Source: Jacaranda mimosifolia
Lineage: Eukaryota; Streptophyta; Magnoliopsida; Lamiales; Bignoniaceae
Direction of reading: 5' to 3'
Length of the DNA: 64,000 bases
NCBI GenBank assembly: GCA_018894105.1
Contig: CM032127.1
Span: forward strand, 33,158,260-33,222,259
Part shown: positions 22,547 to 33,832 of the stretch, one piece after another
How the letters are laid out: each line of letters opens with the position of its first letter
Numbering within the stretch: the stretch's first letter is position 1
Translations under genes and position numbers: made by a program
The notes under the pieces: model-generated
Databases searched by the model: none
Told to the model about the DNA's origin: nothing
What the model saw: the letters and a program-made list of their open reading frames with translations, nothing else

Positions 22547-23574
22547 TAAAATTTAGTGTAAGTTAAGGATCCAATTTAAAACACTTAAAAACTGAAATAA
22601 CTTGAATTACACCAACACAAGGATCTGGATTCATGCTTCTAAAATGGATCTAGGTCAGATTGTTACCTTATAAGAGAAATCCAACCAAAACTTGAAGATG
22701 AGCTTCCTTTCCCAGAAACAAACTACTTTTAGTGCAGTAAGATGTGATCAACTTTTGATTGAGAAAATCACTTATGATTTAAGCCAAATCTAGACCAAAA
22801 TTTTTCCAACTCCTTGGAGAATGTCCAGTAAAAAATTCAGCTCCAAAAAACTTTGGCAAGGTAATGAACAGTGTCCAGAAATTTGCTACTAGAACAGAGG
22901 ATCACCAAAAACCAAGCAATCCAAATGTCTTGCCTCTAATGTGAAAGTCCACACACCAATAGACAATCCTTTTCTCCCTAGTTCAACTGGAGAAACTAAG
23001 AATAAAACAACGACTTGATGAAGACCGAAATGTGAGGGAAAGAGGTGAAGAAGGTGTGAAGCCTCAACTCATGAGAGAATCACAAAATTGGAGGAAATTT
23101 TGAATCTAACAATTACATCTCAATGTTAGCATAATTCACATAATATGGTTGCCCATCCCTATATTTATATATAGAAGGAGGATGGTGTGATGCCAATGCT
23201 AAGGTGGCACCATACCTATCTCAAGGAGGGGGTGCCATATGTCATGCCAACTTGTAAGCAACTTGCAAGTGGCATGTGCATTTCTTGTGAATTTGAATTT
23301 CACTTGTAATCTTCATTTCACCATAAAAAATATCATCCAAATAAATATAAATTCACACCAAATGAACTCCTCATTTGAATTTTCCCTCCAAAATTATTTC
23401 TTCACTTTAATTTAATTAAACTTTGACTTAACTTTTAAGTCAACAAGCTTAACTCTTTAAGCTAGCATTTGTTAACTTAACTCTTTAAGTTAACTTGACC
23501 AACTGATAGTATTGTGGCACCAAATTAAATTAACACTTAATTTAACTAGTCTTAATTTAACTCCTTAAATTAAT
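22547..23574 (-). repeat. CopL LTR H, part 1
   Basis: Minus-strand LTR beginning at its U5 end with TAAAATTTAGTGTAAG. It inserts into RT of fragment G. The splice-donor-like motif AAG/GTAACA lies at about 22668 on the minus strand, and the TATA region near 23163. It is interrupted at 23574 by solo LTR I and resumes at 25794. Confidence 0.8.
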
Positions 23575-25793
23575 TGAAGGTTGGTAAGTTACTAGGATCT
23601 AATAATTAAACTTCAAAAGCTAAAAAATAACTAGTGCTTACAACCTACCAAGGATCTATTCATGCTTCCAATTCAGATTTAGTTAGAGATTTACCTCAAA
23701 GAGAAAATTTCCAAGGTCACAAAGGTGAACACTTCACCGATTCAGATTCTGGTAGACTTTGGCATTGCAAAGAATTGGCAATGTTTGCCTCAGTTAGAGT
23801 GCTCCAAAAGTCACAAAAAAAAAAATTGATCTTCTCAATGCCTTGAAGAAGTCTCTGTAAAACATTTGGAGCAAAAATTTATCTTGATCGCTCAAAAAAA
23901 TTTGGCAAGTAACTGCTCTATTCCAGTGGATCTCCAAAGCTAGCAAATCAAATGCTTGGCCTCTATGGAAATGATCCACACAACAATTGATCCTCCAAAT
24001 TTCACTTACTTTTAGCTGGACAAAATGTGCAGAATGTCAATGGTGAAGGTCGATTTTTGAGTTAGGAAAAGAAGAGAAAACAAAGCCTCAACATATGAAG
24101 CAATGTTTAGTTGTGAATGAATCTAATTCTTCACACTTTTGCAAAGTAGTCAAACTGTCCCTCTATATATATCTATATATAGACGTTGGATGGTCTGATG
24201 CCAAGGTGGCATCACACCTTCCATGAGGGGGGCTGGCCAAGTGGGGTGCCAAGGTGGTAAATTTGAATTCAAATCTCATTTGAATTTCATATGCATTTTA
24301 ATTTCATTTGGAATCTAATTTCAAATTAATTAATATGCCAACTTAAATGAACTTTTCATTTGATTATTCCCTCAAAAAATAATTCTTCTCATTAATTAAA
24401 TTAAACACTCTAATTTAACTAATTTACCTTTAACTTAACTCTTACGTCAACAAGCTTAACTCCATAAGCTTAGTTGTGTTAATTTAACTCTTTAAATTAA
24501 CTTGACCAATTGATGGTCACTTACCACCAAATACTTAACTCCTTAATTATTGGTCTAAGTTAACTTTTTAAATTAGTCGATTAATTTAACATTTAAATTA
24601 ATCAAACTAAAAATCGACCTTCAATTTGGCATCTCAAAATCGGTCACCTAGGAGTAATTTTCTAACCTTTAGAAAAATTCTTCCTTCATCTTTGTAAACC
24701 AATTGAATTTTGTGTCTGACCCGATATGTTCTACCATTCATTGGATATGGGCCAACTCCTTGTGACTTTTGAATATCATATATTCATTTTAGTCTAAAGC
24801 ACTTTTAAGCTAATCGACTCAATTCAATTAATCTCATTAATTGAATAGTACTCACTCTCCATGGTTGATGTCTAACTTCAAGCCTATGGAGCCCAACTAA
24901 TTAGCTGAAATGAATGCTTTTGAAGAACCATTATAGCTCTACGCGTGCCATGCAAATACAATCCTTCTGTCTCCTATCTGTCAAAAGAGGCGTAGAGGAA
25001 GATATTTGTTGATTCCCTAATAGCTTCGATACTATGTCTTTATTCTCAATGTTTGATTCCTTTGCATAATCTTATCTTTGGAAAACTCCTTTTTTCAAAT
25101 TTTCACACTACCTTATGCAAGGATTTCTCGAAATCAATCATTATAGAACATATAGGAGATGTGCTCGCCCTTCACAAGAGCGAGGAGTCGAATTCAGTTT
25201 TAGATCTCACAAACATCTATGCCTAGTAACTCATACCCAATTTCAACTTGAAAAACCCACTAAATGGTCAAGGAATAGTCAAAGCACGAGGATCAAACAC
25301 AAGGTTTCCATGGATCCTTAGGTCAGAAGACTAATAATTTGCACTAGCATAAGCGGGAGAACTTGCCAATACCGGCTTGCCACTACGGCTATCTAGTAGA
25401 TTCTCCAATAGGTCTTCAGTACCTTGTTCTCTAATAAGCACCCACTAACATATAACCACATCTCATATGGTTGCTCATGGAACGGAGTAATATCCAATCC
25501 TTGGATTTATGCATAATAAGTGCAAGTCTATCCAGATCTTAGTTGCCATATCTCATTAGATCTAATAACTTGGAAGTTTTAATATCACAATCGTGTAAGA
25601 CTTATTCCATGGTCATCAAACCAAGTCTCGTAGCCATGAGTGATATATGGGCTTTATCCAAATACAAGTGAAGTAATAAAGAGCATGAGATGAAGAGGGC
25701 CATATATAGAATATCATTCAATCAAGATTCTTTTCACAAGGAAATAGATTTTACAAGGCCAATCCTATTGGCTTGCCGTGTACTATTCCAACA
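23575..25793 (-). repeat. Solo LTR I (CopL), flanked by TTAAT duplication
   Basis: A complete 2,219-bp minus-strand LTR with TGAAGG and CCAACA termini. TTAAT occurs immediately before (23570-23574) and after (25794-25798), and removing the insert rejoins LTR H in register. No internal region remains, so it is a solo LTR, the usual product of LTR-LTR recombination. Confidence 0.88.
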
Positions 25794-25995
25794 TTAATTA
25801 GATCAATTTAACAATTAAATTGATCAACCCAAGATGACTAAAAATTGCATCAACGATAACCATTGATTTTCAGTCACTATGAATCTTTCTAACACTTAGA
25901 ATATTCCCTTCAAGTTTTAATTGGATTTTATGCATGACTCGATAAATTTTACAATTCATTGGACATGGGCTCACAACTCCTTGTGACTTTTGAAT
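25794..25995 (-). repeat. CopL LTR H, part 2
   Basis: This continues LTR H after solo LTR I (the AATTTAACAATTAAATT inverted repeat and the TTGGACATGGGCTCACAACTCC segment). It ends at TGAAT, where plus-strand solo LTR J begins. Confidence 0.78.
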
Positions 25996-28229
25996 TGTTG
26001 GAATAGTGCCTTGTAAGCTAATAAGATTGGCATGTAAACTATTTCACTTGTGATACAATATTGATTGAATGATATTCCTTAGAATTGGCCATCTTTATCT
26101 TATGCTTATATTACTTCACTAGCATTTGGTTGAAGCTCTTAGATCATACGAGACTATGGGACTTGGTCAATACGCTCGGTGCTAATCATGGAATAAATCT
26201 TACACGGTCATGATCATAAATATCCCAAGTCATAGAATCTTTTGAGATAGCGCATCTAAGATTCAGATAGACTAGCACTAACAATACATAATCCAGGGGT
26301 TGGATATTGCTCCATTCCATTAGCAAACCATATGAGATATGGGTTCATGTTAGTGGGTGCTTGTTAGAGAATAAGGTACTAGAGACCCATCTAGAGAATT
26401 CATTACAGAGCTGTAGTGGCATGTCGGTATTAGCTAGTTTTCCAGCTTATGCTAGTGCGTATAATTAGTCCTTTGACCTGAGGATCTATTGTAACCTTAT
26501 GCTTAGGTCCTCATGCTTTGACTCCTCTTCGACCACTCAACGGGTGTTTCAGTGGTGATTGGGCATAAGCTACTTAGACATGGAAGTTTATGAGATCCAA
26601 GATAGAATCCGACTCTTCATCTTAGTGAAGGGCGAGTGCATCTTCTATGCATTCTATAATTATCGATTCCAAGGAGTCCTTGGCCAATGCATTGTGACAA
26701 TTTGGGAAATGGTTTTCAAAAGATGAGGTCACAAATAGGAATCGAACATTGAGAATAGATGCATAGTACCGAGGCTATTAGGGACCTGACAAATATCTTG
26801 CCCTAGGCCTCTTTCATGGAGATAGGAGATGGGATGACCATATTTACATGGTATGTGTAGAGCTAGAATAGTTCACCAAAAGCATTCATTCAGCCAATTA
26901 TTGGGCTCCATGGGATTGAGGTCAGACATCGACCATGGAGATTGGGTACTCTTCAATTAATAAAGATTAATTAAATTGAATTGGTTAGTTTAAAAGGAGT
27001 TTTAAACTAACATGAATATATAATATTCTAAAGTCACAAAGGTTGTAAGCCTGTGACCAATGAATAGTGGAACCTAATGGGTTACACATAAAAGCCAATT
27101 GGATATCCTAGTGATGAGTGGAATTTTCTAAGTGTTAGAATAATTCCATGGTGGCCGAAAATTGAGAGAATCAATTGACGTGATGCTTGATCAATTTAAG
27201 TGTTAAATTGATCTAGTTAATTTAGGGAGCTAAATTAAGATCAATTAAATTAAGTGTTAATTTAGTTTGGTGCCATATGACTATCAATTGGTTAAGTAAA
27301 CTTAAAAAGTTAAGTTTGTTGACTTAAATATTAAGTCAAAGTTTGATTAAATTAAAGTGTTTAATTTAATTGAATTGAAGAAGTTATTTTGGAGGAAAAA
27401 TTCAAATGAAATGTTCATTTGATGAATTAGAATTTAATTGGTAGACATTTCATAAAATGAAATGTACATTCAAAATTAAATTCAAATTCAAATTAACATG
27501 CACCTTGCAAGATGCTTGCTAGTTGGCATGCTCAGGTTGACCCCCTCTTGAGGAAGGTGTGATGCCACCTTGGCATCATACCATTCTCTCTCTATATACA
27601 TAGATATAGAGGGGGCAGCTACCAGCTGATCATTCATTCACACATTTTGTGTATCTAAAAGTTTGATCCAAAATTCTTTCCAAAATTGTGATTCTCTCAT
27701 GAGTTGAGGTTTCACTCTCTTCTTCACCTTCATCTCTCACCAGTTTTGGCGCCCAACCATGCTCTCTTCCTTCTTAGTTTTTCTAGCTGAATTAAGGAGG
27801 AAACAATAGTCCATTGGTGTGTAGACTTTAGCATTAGAGGCAAGATAAATTTTGGATTGCATGCTTTGGTTATCCTCTATTTCAGCAGTGACTTTCTAGA
27901 CTCTATTTGAGGTCTTGCTGAAAGAGTTTTGTGCTGAATTTTTTTACTAGAAATTCTCCATTGAGCTAGCAAATTTTTTATCAAGATTTAGCTTGAATCT
28001 GAGGTGATTTGCCTGATCAACAGTCAATCACATCTTGCTGCGCCAGAAACAGTCTGCTTTGGGGGAAAAAAGCACTACTTCAAGTTTTAGTTGGATTTTG
28101 CTTGAGAGGTAACAACCTGACCTTGATCCATTATATTGGCATGATTTAGAACCTTGTGGTGGTGTAAACGAAGTTAGATTTCAGTTTTTAAATGTTTTAA
28201 ATTGGATCCTTAGTCTTACACCTCTTTCA
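25996..28229 (+). repeat. Solo LTR J (CopL) inserted in LTR H
   Basis: A 2,234-bp plus-strand LTR from TGTTGGAATAGTGCC to TTTCA. Flanks are TGAAT on the left and AGAAT on the right, a target duplication with one difference. It holds a near-perfect promoter inverted repeat (27556-27566 with 27572-27582) 20-30 bp before a TATA stretch, the U3 stem GATCAATTTAA-GTG-TTAAATTGATC (27189-27213), and the donor-like AGAG/GTAACA near 28106. Confidence 0.85.
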
Positions 28230-28520
28230 AGAATGTCATATATTCATTTTAGTTTAAACTCCTTTAAACTAATCGACTCAATTCAATTAATCTCCATTAA
28301 TTGAAGAATACCTAATCTTTATGGTCTATGTCCAACCTCAAGCCCACGAAGCCCAACTAACCAGCCAAAATGAATGTTTTTGGTGAACCATTATAGCTTT
28401 ACATGTACCATGCAAATACGGTCCATCCATCTCCTATCTCCCAAAGGAGACCCAGGGCAAGATATTTTCCGACTTCCTAATAGCCTTCATACTATGTTTC
28501 TATTCTCAATATTCAATTCC
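28230..28520 (-). repeat. CopL LTR H, part 3
   Basis: This continues LTR H from CATATATTCATTTTAGTTTAA to the CTATTCTCAATATTCAATTCC segment. It is then joined to plus-strand LTR sequence at about 28520. Around 50 bp of LTR H are missing at this junction compared with other copies. Confidence 0.7.
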
Positions 28521-30623
28521 ACTTTATGCTCATTATTATTTCACTGGCATTTGGTTGAAGTCCTTAGACCACACAAAACTACGAGACTTGGTCACACATT
28601 GGGTGGTGATCATGAAATAAGTCACACACGGTTGTGATCTTAAATTTTCCAACTTGTAGGATCTTACGAGATAAGACATCTAAGATCTGGACAGACTTAC
28701 ACTAACGATGCATAAATCTAAGAGTTGGATATTGTTCTATTCCATGAGCAACTGTATGATATACGGGCGCATGTTAGTAAGTTCTTATTAGAGAACAAGG
28801 CACTGAAGACCTCTGAAGAATCCACTAGATAGCCATAGTGTTAAGTCGGTAGTGGTTAATTCTCCCGCTTATGCTAGTGCATATTATTAATCCTCTAACC
28901 TAAAGATCCATGGTAACCTTGTGTCTGGTCTTCATGCTTTGACTTGTTCTTGACCACTTAGTGGATCTCTCGGGTTGAGATTGGGTATGAGCTACTTAGC
29001 ATAGAGGTTTGTGAGATCCAAGATGGAATCCGACTCCTCGCTTTTGTGAAAGGCAAGTATATCTCCTATGTGTTCTATAATCATCGATTCCAATAAATCC
29101 TTGTGCAAGGTGGTGTGACAATTTGGTAAAGGAGTTTTCTAAAGATGAGGTCACACAAGGAAATCAAACATTGAGAATAGCGACATAGTATCAAGGCTAT
29201 TAGGGAGCCAGCAAATATCTTGCCCTAGGCCTCTTTCGGGAGATAGGAGACTGAAAGACTGTATTTGCATGGTACGCATAAAGCTATGATGGTTCTCCAG
29301 AATATTCATTTTGGCTAATTACTTGGGCTCCATGGGGTTGAGGTTGGACATAGACCATGGATATTGGATACTCTTCAATTAATGAGATTAATTGAATTGA
29401 GTCGATTAGTTAAAAAGAAGTTTAAACTAAAATGAATATAAGATATTCAAAAGTTACAAAGAGTTGTGAGCCCATGTCTAATGAATGGTAGAACCTATTA
29501 GGTTGCACACAAAAGCCAATTAGCCTCCAAAATTGGTAGAGCAACTTTCTAAGTGTTAGAAAAATCACACATTTGGTGATCGATTTTCTTGGATCGAATT
29601 TAACGGTCAATTTTTGTATGATTAATTTAAGTGTTAAATTAATCAACTAATTTAAAGAGTTAAATTAGATCAATAATTAAGGAGTCAATTATTTGGTATC
29701 ATGTTGACCATCAATCGGACAAGATGACTTAAAACAGTTAAGTTGACTAATTTAAGCTTAAGAGTTAAGCTCGTTTGATTTAAGAGTTAAATTGAAGGTT
29801 AATTAATTAAATAAAGTATTTAATTTAATTAATGGAAAGAATACTTTTTGGAGGAAAAATTTAAATGAAGTGTTCATTTAAATTAGTATCTTAATTAATA
29901 TTGAAATTAGATTCCAAATGTAATTGAAATGCACATGAAATTCAAGTAAGACTTTAATTTGAATTTGCCAGCTTGGCCAGCCTCTTGGGCAGTCACCTTG
30001 AGGAAAGTGTGATGCCAACTAGCATCACACCTTATAACCGCTACATATAGATATAGAGGGTAAGAAAATTCAAAAATAACATTGCAGAAAGTGTGAGAAT
30101 TAGATTTTTGCATTCCCTCCAAAATCTCTCTCTCTCTTTTTCCCAACCTAAAAATTGGCCTCATTTACCTCATTTTATCCTCTCTAACTCCAGCTTCTAG
30201 TGAGGGAAATTGGAAGATAGTTTGGTGTGTGGATCATATGAATAGAGGTAAGGCACTTGACTTGTTCGGTTTTGGAGATCCACCGATAGTAGCTTCCAAT
30301 TGGAAAATTTTTTTGGAACGATCCTAAAATATTTTTTCTCCAATTTTTTCATAGTAGCTTCCGTTTTGTATGGAGGTATTCTAGATTTAATTTGGTGATT
30401 TTTGAAGTAGTGTAGCCAGGGCAAAGGCTGCCGCTTTTTTGCTATGCCGATTTTGGATCCGAAAGAGATAGTTGATCTTCTCCTTGTTTTGAGCTACAAG
30501 AGGTAATTCTTCTTTGTAATATAGATCTATAGCATGACTAGATCCTTGGTCACTTGAGTAGATTATTTATTTTCAGGCTTATGAAGTTTTGATTTATGAG
30601 TCCTAATGCTACTATTGCCTTCA
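28521..30623 (+). repeat. CopL LTR K, 5'-truncated
   Basis: A plus-strand LTR lacking about its first 135 bp, running from TATGCTCATTATTATTTCACTGG-like sequence to the end TTGCCTTCA. LTR H resumes directly after with ATTGTCACACCACC. One event probably deleted the start of K together with a little of H. TATA-like sequence lies at about 30045 (ATATAGATATAGAGGG) and a donor-like AAGAG/GTAATT near 30503. Confidence 0.75.
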
Positions 30624-31316
30624 ATTGTCACACCACCTTGCAGAAGAATTTCTTAGAATCAATCATTATAGAATACATAGGAGATGCACTCGCCCTTCAC
30701 AAAAGCAAGGAGTTGGATTCTATCTTGGATCTCACAAACCTACATGCCAAGTAGCTCATACCCAATCTCAACTCGAAAGACCTGCTAAGTGGTCAAGGAA
30801 GAGTTAAACCATAAGGACCAGACACAAGGTTACCATGGATCCTCAGGTCAGAGGACAAATAATATGCACTAGCATAAGCTAGAGAACTTGCTACTACCAA
30901 CTTGCCACTACAGCTATCTAGTGCATTTTCTGGTAGGCCTTTAGTGCTTTGTTCTCTAATAAGCACGAACTAACATGCACTCATATCTCATATGGTTGTT
31001 AATGGAACGGAGAAATATCCAACTCTTGGATTTATGCATCTTTAGTGCAAGTTTATCTGATCTTAGACACACTATCTCGTAAAATCCTATCACTTGGAAT
31101 ATTTAAGATCATAAACATATGAGACTTATTGCATGGTCATCGAACCAAGTCTCGTAGTCATAAGTGATCTAAGGGCTTCATCCAATTGCAATTGATGTAA
31201 TAATGAGCATAAGATGAATATGGCCATATAAATAATATCATTCAATTAAGATTATTTTACAAGGAAATAGCTTTTATAAGGCTAATCCCATTAGCTTGCT
31301 GGGCACTATTTCAAGA
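30624..31316 (-). repeat. CopL LTR H, part 4 (U3 start)
   Basis: The last part of LTR H, ending in TTTCAAGA where other copies have TTCCAACA. A polypurine tract (minus strand GGGCAAGTGGGAGAT) follows directly, showing that LTR H is a 3' LTR of a minus-strand element whose internal part follows. Confidence 0.78.
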
Positions 31317-31614
31317 ATCTCCCACTTGCCCTAAAGCCAATTCCCTATGACCTTGAGAGCCATCTTCTCAAGATGTTCTTCAAAGACCTTTTGCTTTTAG
31401 GGGGTTAGACAGCGGTTTTGCAAAATTCTCTTTTGAGGCAACTTTGTCTACTTTATTGTTGCCTCTATTAATTTGATATCATATATCAAATGATGACTCA
31501 TTTACTGTGTTTGGATCACTGATGAGATCTTGGCTCAAGTCTAAGATTGTCTTCCAAAGACAATCATAGGCTCGTGCATGATAGGCACTATATCCAACTC
31601 TTAGATAGAGTTTT
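31317..31614 (-). pseudogene. Copia RNase H C-terminal fragment
   Basis: Minus-strand sequence from the polypurine tract into the end of RNase H (Q-K-V-F-E-E-H-L-like end, the RYHL and RSHQ segments). It is cut at 31614 by the CopL-2 5' LTR. Small indels break the frame. It belongs to the element whose 3' LTR is LTR H. Confidence 0.68.
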
Positions 31615-33817
31615 TATTAGAATAGTGCCCGACAAGCTAATTAGATTGGCCTTGTAGAAGCTATTTCCTTGTAAAACAATCTTGATTGAGTAATAATCTT
31701 TATATGGCAACCTTCATCTTATGCTTTATATTACTTCACTTGTATTTGGATGAAGCCCTTAGATCACATAAGATTATGGGCTTGGTTCAATGACCATGGA
31801 ATAAGTCTTACACGATCGTAATCTTAAATCTTCCAAGTCATAGGATCTTAAGAGATGGGGCATCTAAGATCTGGATAGATTTGCACTAATGATGCATAAA
31901 TCCAACAGTTGGATGTTGCTCTATTCTATGAGCAACCATATGAGATATGGGTGCATGTTAGTAGGTGTTTGTTAGAGAACAAGGCACTGAAGACCCACCA
32001 GAGAATCCACTAGACTGCCGAAGTGGCAAGTCGGTAGTGGTCAATTCTCCCGCTTACGCAAGCGCATATTATTAGTGCTTTGAACTGAGGATCCAGGTAA
32101 CCTTATGTCTGGTCCTCATGATTTGACTCTTCCTTGACCACTTAGCAGGCCTTTCGAGTTGAGTTTGGGTATGAGCTACTTAGCATGGAGGTTTGTGAGA
32201 TCCAAGATGGAATCTGACTCCTTACTTTTGTAAAGGGCAAGTGTATCTCCTATGTGTTCTATAATGATTGATTCTAAGAAATCTTTGCGCAAGGTGGTGT
32301 GATAGTTTGGACAATGAGTTCTCCAAAGATGAGGCCACACAAGGGAATCAAACAGTGAGAATAGAGACATAGTATTGAGGCTATTAGGGAGCCGACAAAT
32401 ATCTTGCCCTATACCTTTTTTGGGAGATAGGAGATGGAATGACCGTATTTGGATGGTACGCGTAGAGCTATAACAATTCTCCAAAGTATTCATTTTGACC
32501 AATTAGTTGGGCTCCATGAGCTTGAGGTTGAACATCGACCATGGAGATTAGGTAATATTCAATTAATGAGGTTAATTGAATTGAATCGATTAGTTTAAAA
32601 GGAGTTTTAGACTAAAATGAATATAAGATATTCAAAAGTCATATAGAGTTGTGTGCCTATGTCCAATGAACGGTAGAACCTATTAGGTCACACACAAAAG
32701 CCAAATAGCTTCCAAAATTCGTAGAGAATTTTCTAAGTGTTGGAAAATCACCTTTTGGTGATCGATTTTCAAAGGTCCGATCCAACGGTTAATTTTGATT
32801 TGATTAATTTAAGTGTTAAATTAATCAACTAATTTAAGAGTTAAATTAGACAAATAAGTAAGGAGTTAATTTTTTGGTACCATGTTGACCATCAATTGGA
32901 CAAGTTGACTTAAAGAGTTAAGTTGACTAATTTAAGCTTAAGGGTTACGCTTGTTTGATTTAAGAGTTAAATGAAAAGTTAATTATATAAATTAAAGTGT
33001 TTAATTTAATTAATGGGAAGAATACTTTTTGGATGAAAAATTTAAATGAAGTGTTCATTTAAATTAGTATCTTCATTAATTTGGGATTAGATTCCAAATG
33101 ATGTAGAAATGCACTTGTAATTCAAGTAAGATTTGAATTTGAATTTTGCCAACTTGGCATGCTACTTGGGCAGTCACCTTGAGGAAGGTGTGATGCCAAC
33201 TAGCATCATACAGAGGGTGTGCAAAGTTGGCATCACATCTTCCACCCTATATATATAGATATAGAGGGTGTGCAAAGTTCGAATAAGCATTACATCATGA
33301 GTTGAAGCTTTACATTTCTTTTTCCTCCCGATTTCCAACCTAAAAATCAGCTTGCTCTACCTCATTTTCTCCTTTTTAAATCTAGCATCTATTGAATGGA
33401 AATTTGAAGATTTTTTGGTGTGTGAATCATATCAATAGAAGCAAGGCACTAAACTTGCTCAGTTTTGGAGATCCACTTACAGTAGCTTCCGATTGGAATT
33501 TTTTCTGGATCGATCCAGAAAGTTTCTTGGCTCAAATTTTTCATAGTAACTTGTGTGGAGGTGTTCCAGATTTAATTTCTTGCATTTTGAAGCAGTTTAA
33601 CCTGGGAAAACATTGCCATCTTTCTGTTGTGCTAGAAAACATTTTCTAGATTTGTGAGAGGTAGTTGATCTTCTCCTTGCTGTTGAGCTACAAGAGGTAA
33701 TTCTTCATCCTAATTTAGATATATAGCATGACTAGATCCTTGGGAGCTCAAGTAGTTTAGTTAACTTCAAGCTTATGAGGTTTTGATTTATGGATCCTAA
33801 CGCTACTCTTGCCTTTG
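31615..33817 (+). repeat. 5' LTR of CopL-2
   Basis: A 2,203-bp LTR starting TATTAGAATAGTG (mutated from TGTTGG) and ending GCCTTTG before the PBS. U3 has a clear mini-hairpin string (32802-33020). The promoter region contains a local duplication: AGAGGGTGTGCAAAGTT occurs at 33212-33228 and 33263-33279 around the TATA tract. The donor-like AGAG/GTAATT is at 33697. Confidence 0.85.
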
Positions 33818-33819
33818 AG

Positions 33820-33832
33820 TGGTATCGGAGTC
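33820..33832 (+). other. Primer-binding site of CopL-2
   Basis: TGGTATCGGAGTC, 2 nt after the LTR end, matches the initiator tRNA-Met complement with two changes. Confidence 0.82.
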
